A stretch of DNA of 64,000 nt from Rhodospirillales bacterium (GTDB lineage: Bacteria > Pseudomonadota > Alphaproteobacteria > Rhodospirillales > Shumkoniaceae). Where the stretch lies: NCBI GenBank assembly GCA_016776725.1, contig JADHSV010000006.1:18528-82527 (forward strand). The letters are read 5' to 3'. A program made the translations under genes and the position numbers. This document shows positions 54,824-63,752 of this stretch, one piece after another; the stretch's first letter is position 1, and each line of letters starts with the position of its first letter. The notes under the pieces are model-generated. The model worked only from the letters and a program-made list of their open reading frames with translations. It was not told the origin of the DNA and made no database searches.

Positions 54824-55630
54824 TTATTTCAGCACCTTGTGTTCGGCGACCGGAATGCGCGCGCGCACGGTGTCCACATATCCCATGTCCAGCCGGGCCG
54901 TGGCGAAGCCGTCACCCTCGGGGATGCGCGAAATGACGTTTCCCCACGGATCGACAATCATGGAATGGCCGAAGCTGGCGCCCTTGCCGCCCGGATACGG
55001 GCCCCACTGGGCCGGCGCGACCACATAGGTTTCGGTTTCGATGGCGCGGGCGCGTAACAGGACCTCCCAGTGGTCCTTGCCGGTCATCAGCGTGAAGGCG
55101 GCCGGAACCATAATGACCTTGCAACCGGCCGCGGCCAGGCCCTGGTAGAGTTCGGGGAAGCGCAGGTCATAGCAGATGGAACAGCCGATGCGCCCCTCAA
55201 TGCCTTCATAGGTGACCAGATCTTCGCCCCGCGAGAATACCGCCGATTCCTTGTATTCCTTGCCGTCCTGCGTGGTGACGTCGAACAGATGGATCTTGCG
55301 GTAGCGCGCCAGCTCTTCACCGTTCGGTCCGAAGACGACGGTCGTGTTAAAAAAGCTGTCGCCCGCCTTTTCGATATAGCTGCCGCCATGCACGAAAATT
55401 CCGTGTTCGACCGCCAGCGACTTCAGAAAGTCATAGGTTTCGCCATCGGGGATGGTTTCGGCGGCGGCGCGGCGGCCTTCGCTGTCCATGCCGTGAAAGG
55501 CGAACATTTCAGGCAGAACCACCATGTCCGTGCGGTCTGTAGCGACCGCGCGGGCAATGAGCGATGCCGCGCATTCATGGTTGGCGGCCTTGTCGGCCCC
55601 GGCATTCATCTGGATGATGGAAACGCGCAT
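54824..55630 (-). CDS. Nitrilase-superfamily amidase (NIT2-like)
   Basis: 268 residues. The Glu-Lys-Cys triad is in VLPEMFAFHG, YRKIHLFDV and IGCSICYDLRFPELYQGLAA. The sequence matches the branch containing deaminated-glutathione amidase and omega-amidase. The ATG at 55630 has AAGGAG six bases upstream. It is cytoplasmic. The likely role is hydrolysis of amide metabolites such as deaminated glutathione or alpha-ketoglutaramate, inferred from the family. It stands alone between the CDF gene and the DUF2892 gene. Confidence 0.92.
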   Translation of the reverse strand: MRVSIIQMNAGADKAANHECAASLIARAVATDRTDMVVLPEMFAFHGMDSEGRRAAAETIPDGETYDFLKSLAVEHGIFVHGGSYIEKAGDSFFNTTVVFGPNGEELARYRKIHLFDVTTQDGKEYKESAVFSRGEDLVTYEGIEGRIGCSICYDLRFPELYQGLAAAGCKVIMVPAAFTLMTGKDHWEVLLRARAIETETYVVAPAQWGPYPGGKGASFGHSMIVDPWGNVISRIPEGDGFATARLDMGYVDTVRARIPVAEHKVLK

Positions 55631-55690
55631 GGATAACTCCTTGAAGAAGGTGACCTAAATTTAGCGCGTTTTACGAGCGGGGCTCAAGGG

Positions 55691-55894
55691 TCAGGAAAAT
55701 GCCTTGCCGGGGGCCGCACCCAGCATTTTCAGGATAATCGCCAGCGGGCAAAAGCCGGTGAAGGCCGCCTGAAACAGATTGGCGCCCACGAAGGCCGTCA
55801 GCCAAAGCCAATTGGGATCGTGATACACGGAAAGGCCCGAGCTGGCCAAAATCACAATGCCGGCGAAGGCCATAACAATTCTGTCGATTGACAT
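55691..55894 (-). CDS. DUF2892 (YgaP-type) small membrane protein
   Basis: 67 residues from an ATG at 55894 with GGAG seven bases upstream; an ATG at 55906 would add four residues. Two hydrophobic segments ([19 protein letters not shown] and [20 protein letters not shown]) match DUF2892, the membrane part of YgaP-like proteins. The [12 protein letters not shown] segment with its Cys is the usual family hallmark. Such proteins often accompany rhodanese or sulfide-handling genes, but none is here. It shares a divergent, palindrome-bearing promoter region with the RND efflux genes. Confidence 0.85.
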   Translation of the reverse strand: MSIDRIVMAFAGIVILASSGLSVYHDPNWLWLTAFVGANLFQAAFTGFCPLAIILKMLGAAPGKAFS

Positions 55895-55941
55895 GTTTTT
55901 CTCCATAGAGTGGGATTGCAAACCATAACTCGTCACCTAAA

Positions 55942-55980
55942 TATATAAACCATTGCTAAATTAGCAAGCGCTAATATAAT
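55942..55980. promoter_or_regulatory. Divergent promoters with shared palindromic operator
   Basis: Plus strand: TTGCTA (55953-55958), a 16-bp spacer and a perfect TATAAT (55975-55980) drive the RND genes. Minus strand: TTGCTA followed 16 bp later by TATATT would drive the DUF2892 gene. Both overlap TTGCTAA-A-TTAGCAA (55953-55967), and a third half-site GCTAA (55970-55974) makes a second inverted repeat with TTAGC. One regulator bound here would control both directions; its gene is not adjacent. Confidence 0.65.
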
Positions 55981-56017
55981 GAATTTCATCAGCTGATGCG
56001 TTCAAGGAAGACAGATC

Positions 56018-57010
56018 ATGAAAAGCGTTCATTTGGTTCGCGCCGTTTTGCCGCTTCTTTTCGGTATGGCGACTTTGCTTCAGGCGGGGGTTGCCGGGGC
56101 CGCGGATAACGAATTCACGGTACGAAAATCGGTCGTGGTGGACCGCAAGGCGGTGTTTGCAACGGTTGAAAGCGTTGATACCGCAGCGGCCCGTACGCGC
56201 ATCGGCGGCACCATTTCGGGCCTTCAGGTGGATGAAGGCAGCCGGGTAAAGAAGGGCCAGCGTTTGGCGCGGGTTGACGATCCCAAGCTTCGCCTTGGAA
56301 TGAGGGCGCTGGACGCTCGCATAAAGTCTGTTGTCGCCCAGAAGGATCTGGCCAAGACTGCCTTCGACCGTATTGCCCGATTGCGAAAGAGCGGGACCGT
56401 CAGTCAGGTCCGCCTGGATGAGGCCCAGACCAATCTGGATGTCGCCGAACAGCAACTGGCGGCCATGAAAGCGGAAAAGGCCGTTATCTCGCAACGCAGA
56501 AGCGAAGGCGCCGTGCTGGCGCCGGCTGACGGGCGGGTGCTTAAAGTCCATGTCACGGAAGGGACCAACGTTCAGCCCGGCGAGTTGGTGGCGACCATCG
56601 CCGCCGACGCTTTCATCCTGCGCATGCACCTTCCCGAGCGCCACGCGCGCTTCATTCGCCGGGGCGAAGCCGTATCGATTGGCGGCCAAAGCCTGAAGGC
56701 GCGCAGCGGAAACATCAGGCAGGTTTATCCAGAGTTGAAGCAGGGCCGTGTGGTCGCCGATGTCGAGGTGGACGGCCTGGGCGATTATTTCGTCGGCGAG
56801 AGGGTGCCGGTGTACGTTTCAGCCGGGTCGCGCGAAACTTTCGTGGTTCCCGAAGATTTTCTGATGGAACGCTTCGGCGTGACCTACGCGCGCATCAAGG
56901 GTGTGGGTGAAAGCGTGGTGCAAACCGGTCTGACCCTGGAGGCCGGAACCGAAATTCTTTCGGGCCTTCGTGACGGTGACGTGCTGCAAACGCCGGAGGC
57001 CGCGAAATGA
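56018..57010 (+). CDS. RND efflux periplasmic adaptor subunit
   Basis: 330 residues. A signal peptide (VHLVRAVLPLLFGMATLLQA) is followed by the split lipoyl-like barrel (GGTISGLQVDEGSRVKKGQR and GAVLAPADGRVLKVHVTEGT), an alpha-hairpin between them (coiled coil near residues 100-150) and a beta-barrel. It is a membrane fusion protein of the HlyD/AcrA class, on the short side. The last codons overlap the permease ATG (ATGA). No outer-membrane channel gene is in the cluster. Confidence 0.92.
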   Translation: MKSVHLVRAVLPLLFGMATLLQAGVAGAADNEFTVRKSVVVDRKAVFATVESVDTAAARTRIGGTISGLQVDEGSRVKKGQRLARVDDPKLRLGMRALDARIKSVVAQKDLAKTAFDRIARLRKSGTVSQVRLDEAQTNLDVAEQQLAAMKAEKAVISQRRSEGAVLAPADGRVLKVHVTEGTNVQPGELVATIAADAFILRMHLPERHARFIRRGEAVSIGGQSLKARSGNIRQVYPELKQGRVVADVEVDGLGDYFVGERVPVYVSAGSRETFVVPEDFLMERFGVTYARIKGVGESVVQTGLTLEAGTEILSGLRDGDVLQTPEAAK

Positions 57011-60000
57011 AGTTGGGTATTTCCGGCGTTCTGACGCGTTCCTTCATCGGCTCGGCGTTGACGCCGCTGCTTCTTTTGGCGTCGCTGGCTCTTGGCGCCA
57101 TGGCGCTGGTGGTGTTGCCGCGCGAGGAAGAACCGCAAATCAGCGTTCCCATGATCGACGTTCTGGTTCGCGCCGACGGCCTCAAGGCCGAGGACGCGGT
57201 CGAACTGGTGACCAAGCCCTTGGAAGATATCGTCAAGGGCATTGACGAGGTCGAGCACGTCTATTCGCAAACGCTGGATGACCGCGTCATGGTGACGGCG
57301 CGCTTTTTGGTCGGCGCCGACGAGGACCGGGCCGTTTTGCGCGTTCACGAGGAACTGCGCGCCAATATGGACCGCATCCCCCTGGGCATTCCCGAACCCC
57401 TGATTGTGGGCCGTGGCATCAACGATGTGCCCATCGTGACCCTCACACTGTCGCCCAAGTCCGAAAACGCCGCGCGCTGGACCGACAACGCGCTTTTTAA
57501 CATCGCCGAGGAACTTCAGCACGAATTGATCAAGATCGACGATGTCGGCCTGACCTTCGTCGTCGGCGGGCGGCCGGACCAAATTCGCGTCGAACCCGAT
57601 CCGGAACGATTGTCCCTGTACGGCGTGACGCTCAACCAATTGGTCGAGAAGGTGCGAAACGCCAACCGATCCTTCGTCGTTGGCAATTTGCGTGAGGCCG
57701 GCCGGTCGATCCAGACGGTGGTCGGGCAAACGCTAAAGGGCATTCCCGATATCGGGCTGCTGCTGATCACGACCCGCGACGGCCGTCCCGTTTATGTAAA
57801 CGACGTGGCCGATGTGGTGGTTGGCGCGCGCCCTGCCGAACATCAGGTCTGGCATATGCAAAGGGGAGAAGACGGCAATCTGGTCACGCGGCCCGCCGTC
57901 ACCCTGGCCGTGGCCAAACGCAAAGGAGCCAATGCCGTCATCGTTGCCGACGAAATTCTCAAGCGTCTGGAACTGGTGCGCGGCCGGCTTATTCCTGCCG
58001 ATGTCGAGGTGACGACGACGCGCGATTACGGTGAAACGGCCCTGGAAAAGGCTGACGAATTGCTGTTCCATTTGGGACTGGCGACCGTTTCCATCGTGTT
58101 TCTGGTGGCGCTGGTGCTGGGCTGGCGTGCGGGCGCGGTGGTCATGGTGGTGGTTCCGACGACCATCCTGCTGACGCTATTCGCGTCGTGGCTGATGGGC
58201 TACACCATCAACAGGGTCAGCCTGTTCGCGCTTATTTTTTCCATTGGTATTCTGGTCGACGACGCCATTGTCGTGGTTGAAAACATCGTGCGTCATTGGC
58301 GCATGGGCGGGCCGCGTAGCGCGGTTCAGGCGGCCATCGACGGTGTGGCCGAGGTGGGCAATCCGACCATCGTGGCGACGCTGACCATCGTCGCCGCCCT
58401 TCTTCCCATGATGTTCGTTTCGGGCCTGATGGGGCCGTATATGAGCCCCATTCCCGCCAATGCATCCGCCGCCATGGTGTTTTCCTTCTTCGTCGCGGTG
58501 GTGATCACACCATGGCTGCTAATGAAGGTGCGCAAGAAGGCCTCGGAGAGCCCTTCTGATGACCACGACGAAGGGGCAATGGGCCGCTTTTATCGAAAGA
58601 TTGCCACACCGGTGCTTAAGGGGCGTGCGCGCTCCATCGTGTTTCTGATTCTGACCGCCGTTGCCACGGCAGGCGTTTGCGTAGCGTTCCTGACCAGGGA
58701 CGTGACCGTCAAGCTGCTGCCCTTCGACAATAAGTCCGAACTTCAGGTGGTGGTCGATCTGCCGGAAGGGTCAAGTCTGGAAGCCACGCAGCGCGTCCTT
58801 TTCGGGGCGGCTCGGCGCATTGCGGATTTGCCCGAACTGACCAGCCTGCAGGCTTATGCGGGAACATCCATGCCGTTTAACTTCAATGGCCTGGTGCGGC
58901 ACTACTATCTTCGCGCAGGCGCCGAACAGGGAGATATCCAAATCAACCTGTCGCCCAAGAAGATGCGCGAACGGGCCAGCCACGATATCGCACTGGATGT
59001 TCGTGAACGCCTTCGCGGCCTTTCGGTTCCGCAAGGCACGTCTGTGAAGGTGGTCGAAGTGCCGCCCGGGCCACCGGTTCTGTCCACCCTTCTGGCCGAA
59101 ATTTACGGCCCCGATGCGGCCACCCGCCGGGCCACCGCTGCCAAGGTTCGCGAAGCATTTGAAGCCGTCGATTTCGTTGTGGATGTGGATGATTCCTTTG
59201 GCGCGCCGCCCGAGCGCCTGCGTATCGAGGTCGATCAGGAAAACCTGGAGTATCATGGCGTTCAGGAACAGGCCGTATACGACACCCTGGCCGTTCTTAT
59301 GGGCGGCGTGCAGGTCGGTTATTCCCATCGTGGGGCGGGGCGAAACCCCGTTGAAATCGCCGTCAGGCTGCCGAAATCGGGCCTCGTGCCCAGCGAACGC
59401 ATCCTGTCCACACCGCTGCCCGCACCCGGCCCCGCAGCCGACACCGGCGCCAATGTTGAACTGGGCGATGTGGTGAGGCTGAAACGCGAGATGGCAAGCT
59501 ATCCGCTTTTCCGCCACAACGGCCATTTCACCGAGATGGTGATGGGCGAACTGGCGGGCCGGTATGAGGCTCCCATTTACGGGATGCTCGCGGTGGAAGA
59601 GGCGTTGGATGACCTGGATTGGGGCGAGGGCGGCAAGCCGATCGTCAAATATCATGGTCAACCGGCCGACGAGTCCGCCCCCACCATGCTGTGGGACGGC
59701 GAGTGGGAAATCACCTATGTCACCTTCCGCGACATGGGGGCAGCCTTTGCGGTGGCCATTCTGGGCATTTATCTGCTGGTGGTGGGGCAATTCGGCAGTT
59801 TCAAGCTGCCGCTTGTGATCCTGGCCCCGGTGCCCCTGACGCTGATTGGCATCGTTTTCGGACACTGGCTTTTTGCAGCACCCTTTACGGCCACGTCGAT
59901 GATTGGCTTTATCGCGCTGGCCGGGATCATCGTGCGCAATTCGATCCTGCTGGTCGATTTTATCCGCAGCCGCCAGGGCGACGGCGAGCCGTTGCGCGAC

Positions 60001-60219
60001 GTCTTGCTGGAGGCCGGCGCGATCCGCTTCAAACCGATCTTCCTGACCGCCATGGCGGCCATGATCGGCGCCGCCTTTATCCTGGCGGACCCGATTTTTC
60101 AGGGCCTGGCGATTTCGCTGGTGTTTGGGCTGGCGTCATCAACGGCGCTGACGCTTCTGGTGATCCCGGCGCTATACGTATGGCTGCGCGACGACCACCG
60201 TTCGATGACGTCGAAATAG
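57007..60219 (+). CDS. RND efflux transporter permease
   Basis: 1070 residues, with twelve membrane helices and two large periplasmic loops. Helix 4 carries the proton-relay acidic pair in FSIGILVDDAIVVVENIVRH. The N-terminus has VLPREEEPQISVPMIDVLVR, close to the AcrB-like P-R-E-E-P block. Substrate export by proton antiport is expected; the class (hydrophobic drugs versus others) cannot be fixed. It is translationally coupled to the adaptor, and the pair is controlled by the palindromic promoter region upstream. The TolC-type partner is probably encoded elsewhere. Confidence 0.94.
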   Translation: MKLGISGVLTRSFIGSALTPLLLLASLALGAMALVVLPREEEPQISVPMIDVLVRADGLKAEDAVELVTKPLEDIVKGIDEVEHVYSQTLDDRVMVTARFLVGADEDRAVLRVHEELRANMDRIPLGIPEPLIVGRGINDVPIVTLTLSPKSENAARWTDNALFNIAEELQHELIKIDDVGLTFVVGGRPDQIRVEPDPERLSLYGVTLNQLVEKVRNANRSFVVGNLREAGRSIQTVVGQTLKGIPDIGLLLITTRDGRPVYVNDVADVVVGARPAEHQVWHMQRGEDGNLVTRPAVTLAVAKRKGANAVIVADEILKRLELVRGRLIPADVEVTTTRDYGETALEKADELLFHLGLATVSIVFLVALVLGWRAGAVVMVVVPTTILLTLFASWLMGYTINRVSLFALIFSIGILVDDAIVVVENIVRHWRMGGPRSAVQAAIDGVAEVGNPTIVATLTIVAALLPMMFVSGLMGPYMSPIPANASAAMVFSFFVAVVITPWLLMKVRKKASESPSDDHDEGAMGRFYRKIATPVLKGRARSIVFLILTAVATAGVCVAFLTRDVTVKLLPFDNKSELQVVVDLPEGSSLEATQRVLFGAARRIADLPELTSLQAYAGTSMPFNFNGLVRHYYLRAGAEQGDIQINLSPKKMRERASHDIALDVRERLRGLSVPQGTSVKVVEVPPGPPVLSTLLAEIYGPDAATRRATAAKVREAFEAVDFVVDVDDSFGAPPERLRIEVDQENLEYHGVQEQAVYDTLAVLMGGVQVGYSHRGAGRNPVEIAVRLPKSGLVPSERILSTPLPAPGPAADTGANVELGDVVRLKREMASYPLFRHNGHFTEMVMGELAGRYEAPIYGMLAVEEALDDLDWGEGGKPIVKYHGQPADESAPTMLWDGEWEITYVTFRDMGAAFAVAILGIYLLVVGQFGSFKLPLVILAPVPLTLIGIVFGHWLFAAPFTATSMIGFIALAGIIVRNSILLVDFIRSRQGDGEPLRDVLLEAGAIRFKPIFLTAMAAMIGAAFILADPIFQGLAISLVFGLASSTALTLLVIPALYVWLRDDHRSMTSK

Positions 60220-60265
60220 GTAGGTATTGGCGAGCGGGGAGGGGACGAAAAAGCCGGTTTTTTCT

Positions 60266-60493
60266 CTATTCGGCAAATTTGATCTGAAATACGTCCTCGA
60301 TCACGTAGCCTTCGGTTGGCGGGTAACGCGACGCCATCTTGCGCCGGGCATCGTTTTCATCATTGGCCCTGATTTCAAAATAATTGACTTCTGCCCACGA
60401 GTCGGCGAGGTCGGGGTGATGCCCACCCATTTCCACCGCTCTGCTGACGTCTTTGTTAACAATAGCGACCTCAAAGGTCGATCTCGCAATCAT
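60266..60493 (-). CDS. Small hypothetical protein
   Basis: 75 residues, soluble, with mixed acidic/basic composition. It begins IARSTFEVAIVNKDVSRAVE and ends in the hydrophobic VIEDVFQIKFAE. A possible AGGAC Shine-Dalgarno lies about ten bases upstream of the ATG. It occupies most of the 368-bp gap between the RND permease and the ABC permeases. The pattern of strand-helix-strand is plausible, but no family is recognised. It could be a genuine small gene or a chance frame. Confidence 0.45.
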   Translation of the reverse strand: MIARSTFEVAIVNKDVSRAVEMGGHHPDLADSWAEVNYFEIRANDENDARRKMASRYPPTEGYVIEDVFQIKFAE

Positions 60494-60587
60494 GGCTCGT
60501 GTCCTCTGCTGCCCGCTCCCACGGTAAACAGCTATAGTACGCCTATTTTTTTGATTCTGAAACTGTGAAACATCACCTCAAATTTTC
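60494..60587. other. Short gap between the small ORF and the ABC permease
   Basis: This AT-rich stretch of 94 bp is downstream of the ABC permease gene and upstream of the small minus-strand ORF. A promoter for the latter could lie here. I see no hairpin with a T-tract that would end the ABC operon. Confidence 0.3.
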
Positions 60588-61379
60588 TCAGGGTTGCTGC
60601 GACAGGTAGGCGTTGACGCGTTTTTCGATGCGGCTCCAGCCCCACAGGAAGCAATACGTGATCGCCACATAGATGAGGCCGGCGACCAGGAATACGTCAA
60701 TGGACGTAAAGGTTCGGGCAATTACCGTGCGCGCGACGCCGGTCAGATCGAGAAGCGTAATGGTGCTGGCCAGGGCGGTTCCCTTGAGCATGAAGATGAT
60801 TTCGTTGCCATAGGCGGGCATGGCGATGCGAAAGGCGCGCGGCAGGATCACCCGGCGATACGCCGTCCATTTGCTCATGCCGAAAGCCCGGGCGGCCTCG
60901 ATCTCGCCGGCCGGAACCGCCTGAATGGCGCCGCGCAGGATTTCAGCCGAATACGCGCCGGTATTAAGTACGAAAGTGAAAAGCGCGCACCAGTAAGCCT
61001 GCTTGAATATGGGCCAAAGGAACGTCTCGCGCACGATATCCGTCTGCGCGAAGCCGTAGTAGACGAAAAACATCTGTATCAGCAGCGGCGTGCCGCGGAA
61101 AAAATAAATGAACGTATGGGCCGGATAGCGCAGCAGCGGATTTGGCGACAGACGCATTAGCGCGGTCGGCAGGGCGACGAAAAAACCCAGAATGACGGCA
61201 ATCGTCACCAATTCCAATGTTATGACCGCGCCGCCCAGAACCTTGCCGAAATACTTGAAAATGACCCCGTAGTTGAGGATCGAAAGACCGTAAATGATGG
61301 CGGCGACGACCAACGCCGTGAGGACATAGAAGCTGCGCCAAGCGATTCGGATCAGAAGATCTTTGGTTTCCGCTTGCAT
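60588..61379 (-). CDS. Polar amino-acid ABC transporter permease (HisM/ArtM-like)
   Basis: 263 residues with five to six membrane helices. The EAA loop, which docks the ATPase, is EAARAFGMSKWTAYRRVILP. The N-terminus is QAETKDLLIRIAWRSFYVL. It forms the translocation pore with the HisQ-like permease whose gene ends six bases upstream. It is the last gene of a binding protein-permease-permease operon. The matching ATP-binding gene is not downstream of it, nor elsewhere in the window. Confidence 0.92.
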   Translation of the reverse strand: MQAETKDLLIRIAWRSFYVLTALVVAAIIYGLSILNYGVIFKYFGKVLGGAVITLELVTIAVILGFFVALPTALMRLSPNPLLRYPAHTFIYFFRGTPLLIQMFFVYYGFAQTDIVRETFLWPIFKQAYWCALFTFVLNTGAYSAEILRGAIQAVPAGEIEAARAFGMSKWTAYRRVILPRAFRIAMPAYGNEIIFMLKGTALASTITLLDLTGVARTVIARTFTSIDVFLVAGLIYVAITYCFLWGWSRIEKRVNAYLSQQP

Positions 61380-61385
61380 ATCGCC

Positions 61386-62081
61386 CTAACCCCTGGCCTG
61401 GGCGATGCCCCGGTTGGCCTTAATTTCAAGCCGTTTTTGAATGGCCGTCACGATGAAGGTCAGCAACAGGAACAACAGCGCACCGACGAAATAAAACAGC
61501 GTCGTGTTTTTCGTTGTCTGCGCGCCGATACCCGCCACCCGGATGATTTCATTCAGTCCGATCATGGACAGCAGCGCCGAATCCTTCATCAGAACAAGGG
61601 TCAGGTTGCCTAGTCCCGGCAGGGCCAGCCGCCATACCTGAGGAAGGGTGATCCGCCGGAAGGTCAGCCAGCCGCTCATGCCGAAGGCCCGCGCCGCCTC
61701 GGCTTGCCCCTTGGGGATGGCAAGGATGGCGCCGCGGAAAATTTCGGTCGCGTATGCGCCGAACATAAAGGCCAGCGCCAGTGTGCCCGCTGCGAACGGA
61801 TTGAAATCGACGAAATCGTCGTAGCCGACCATATCGACAATCGCGTTGACGGCGTGCTGCCCGCCCATGAAAAAGATAAGAATGACCAGGAATTCCGGCA
61901 GGCCGCGCACCACCGTTGTATAGAAATTGGCGTAGGCCATGGCGACCGGATCGCCCGACAGCTTCGCCGCCGCGCCGAGCAATCCCAGACAAATGCCGAT
62001 GGGCAGCACCGCCAGGGTGACCAGAAGGGTGATCGCCGTACCTGTCGCGAAAAGGCCGGCGTAGGGAAGGACGGTTTCCAT
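61386..62081 (-). CDS. Polar amino-acid ABC transporter permease (HisQ-like)
   Basis: 231 residues, five membrane helices. The ATPase-docking EAA loop is EAARAFGMSGWLTFRRITLP, and IPKGQAEAARAF precedes it. It partners the HisM-like permease six bases downstream. It begins 56 bp after the binding-protein stop, across an inverted repeat (62103-62129) that may set the binding protein:permease ratio. The substrate is a polar or basic amino acid by family. Confidence 0.92.
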   Translation of the reverse strand: METVLPYAGLFATGTAITLLVTLAVLPIGICLGLLGAAAKLSGDPVAMAYANFYTTVVRGLPEFLVILIFFMGGQHAVNAIVDMVGYDDFVDFNPFAAGTLALAFMFGAYATEIFRGAILAIPKGQAEAARAFGMSGWLTFRRITLPQVWRLALPGLGNLTLVLMKDSALLSMIGLNEIIRVAGIGAQTTKNTTLFYFVGALLFLLLTFIVTAIQKRLEIKANRGIAQARG

Positions 62082-62102
62082 GCGTTAAGCTACGAAAGGA
62101 AA

Positions 62103-62129
62103 GGGTCCGGACCCATAAAATCCGGACCC
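62103..62129 (-). promoter_or_regulatory. Intercistronic hairpin in the ABC operon
   Basis: Nine-base arms GGGTCCGGA and TCCGGACCC (62103-62111 and 62121-62129) with a 9-nt loop lie between the binding protein and the first permease. A weak T-rich stretch follows on the minus strand. This is likely an mRNA-stabilising or partial-termination element, as is common after binding-protein genes. Confidence 0.6.
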
Positions 62130-62137
62130 CAAATCCC

Positions 62138-62878
62138 TTAGTAGATCGAGAACGGGAAGTATTTCGCGTTAATTTTCGCGTAGGTCCCGTCGGCAATGAT
62201 GGCCTTGATGGCTCCATTCAGCTTCTTGCGCAGATCGTCGCTACCCTTGCGGATGGCGATGCCGATAATGTCGCTGCGGTTGAAGGAGTCGCCGACGAAT
62301 TCGAAGCCCTTGCCCGCGTCCGATTGCAGCCATTCATAGTTGACCAGCATGTCGGCCAAGATGGCGTCGGTGCGCCCGGCGGCCAGATCGATATAAGCGT
62401 TTTCCTGGGTGTCGTAGAGTTTGATGTCGACCTTGTCGGCCATGTTGTCTTCAAGGTATTGGCCGGCGATGGTGGCGCGCTGCGCACCTACGGCCTTGCC
62501 CTTGAGCTTGGTCACGTCCAGACCCGAACCCTTTTTGGCGACATAACGAAGACTGTTGGAATAGTAGCGTTCGGTGAAATCGACGGCCTGTTTGCGCTCG
62601 TCCGTGATCGACATGCTGGCGATGATGGTGTCGTATTTTTTCGCCAGCAGACCCGGAATAATGCCGTCCCAGTCTTGCGTCACCCACGTGCAGTCGGCTT
62701 TCATTTGTTCGCAAAGCGCGTCGCCGATTTCGACGTCGAAGCCGGTCAGTTTGCCGCTGGGGTCGATCTGGTTGAACGGAGGGTAGGCGCCCTCGGTGCC
62801 CATCCTGATTTTGTCGCCCGCCACGGCCGCGCCCGAAACGAGCATCGCCGCCGCCACAATAATCGCAAATTTCTTCAT
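62138..62878 (-). CDS. Amino-acid ABC transporter substrate-binding protein
   Basis: 246 residues from the ATG at 62878. The signal peptide is MKKFAIIVAAAMLVSGAAVA, cleaved before GDKIRMG. The mature protein starts MGTEGAYPPFNQIDPSGKL and has FDVEIGDALCEQM and the PBP2 core DWDGIIPGLLAKKYDTIIAS, typical of lysine/arginine/ornithine-binding proteins. It is the first gene of the ABC operon, divergent from the lysE-type gene. The long upstream extension of the frame overlaps that gene and is not coding. Confidence 0.94.
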   Translation of the reverse strand: MKKFAIIVAAAMLVSGAAVAGDKIRMGTEGAYPPFNQIDPSGKLTGFDVEIGDALCEQMKADCTWVTQDWDGIIPGLLAKKYDTIIASMSITDERKQAVDFTERYYSNSLRYVAKKGSGLDVTKLKGKAVGAQRATIAGQYLEDNMADKVDIKLYDTQENAYIDLAAGRTDAILADMLVNYEWLQSDAGKGFEFVGDSFNRSDIIGIAIRKGSDDLRKKLNGAIKAIIADGTYAKINAKYFPFSIY

Positions 62879-63119
62879 GAGTTCTTCCCTGTGATCTGTG
62901 TCGTTGCAACGACGGAACTGCGACCGGCACCCAAACGGGCCTCCCCCCGAAGTTCCGAATTCATTTAAGGGACGTGTTGTCTTGCCGCCCCCGATTAGCC
63001 GCGTAGTTTCGGGCTTCATGCGTGGCCAAGTCAAGGCGAACGTCGTTTTTTCGGCTCTTGACGCTGCCAGGGCGGCGACCCAAGATGCTGCCCAACTCGA
63101 ACCAAGAAGAATTTCAGCC

Positions 63120-63752
63120 GTGATTTCATCTGTTTTGCCCGCCATTTTACACGGGGCCGTTTTGGCCCTGGGCCTGATATTGCCGCTTGGGCCGCAGAAC
63201 ACGTTTGTGTTGGCGCAGGGGGCGGGACAGCCAAGCCTATGGCGGGCGCTGCCTGCGGTGGCCGCCGCCGGACTGTGCGACACCTTTCTGATTTTGCTTG
63301 CGGTGTTCGGCGTTTCGGTCGCGGTTCTGGGAATTCCGTGGCTGAAAACGGCGCTGATCGTCGGTGGCGTTGTGTTCCTGCTGGTTGTCGGCGTTTTGTT
63401 GTGGCGCAACGGCGGTGGCCAGGAGAACGGCGGGCCCGGCAATGGTGCTTGGTCGGCGCGCAGGCAGTTTGCGTTCACGGCTTCGGTTTCCTTGCTAAAC
63501 CCGCACGCCATTCTCGATACCATCGGCGTGATCGGCCCCAGTTCGCTGGCTTACGACGGTCCGGAACGTATTGCTTTCACCGTGGCCTGCATCGCCGTTT
63601 CGTGGGTGTTTTTCCTGTTTCTGGCGGTGCTGGGGCGCAGCGTGTCCAGCATCGGCGGGGTGCGTACGGTGCTCAATCGCGGATCGGCCTTGATCATGTG
63701 GGGCACGGCTGTTTATCTGGCTTCAACCTTGTATGGGGGAATGCCGTCATGA
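63120..63752 (+). CDS. LysE-family amino-acid exporter
   Basis: 210 residues from a GTG start with AAGAAG upstream. The frame is open further upstream, with an ATG at 63018, but LysE length and the N-terminus VLPAILHGAVLALGLILPLG fit the GTG. The family motif is LPLGPQNTFVLAQG, and about six membrane helices are present. It exports lysine, arginine or related amino acids. It sits back to back with a basic/polar amino-acid importer, suggesting control of the same pool. The stop overlaps the racemase start (ATGA). Confidence 0.9.
   Translation: MISSVLPAILHGAVLALGLILPLGPQNTFVLAQGAGQPSLWRALPAVAAAGLCDTFLILLAVFGVSVAVLGIPWLKTALIVGGVVFLLVVGVLLWRNGGGQENGGPGNGAWSARRQFAFTASVSLLNPHAILDTIGVIGPSSLAYDGPERIAFTVACIAVSWVFFLFLAVLGRSVSSIGGVRTVLNRGSALIMWGTAVYLASTLYGGMPS

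Noticed and set aside
58771..59865. Antisense frame of 364 codons in the RND permease
   Set aside because: Shadow of the permease coding strand; the sense gene has all family motifs.
60240..60275. A/T-flanked GCCGG element as a bidirectional terminator after the RND permease
   Set aside because: The inverted repeat is imperfect around its centre and the stem would be almost all A-T pairs.
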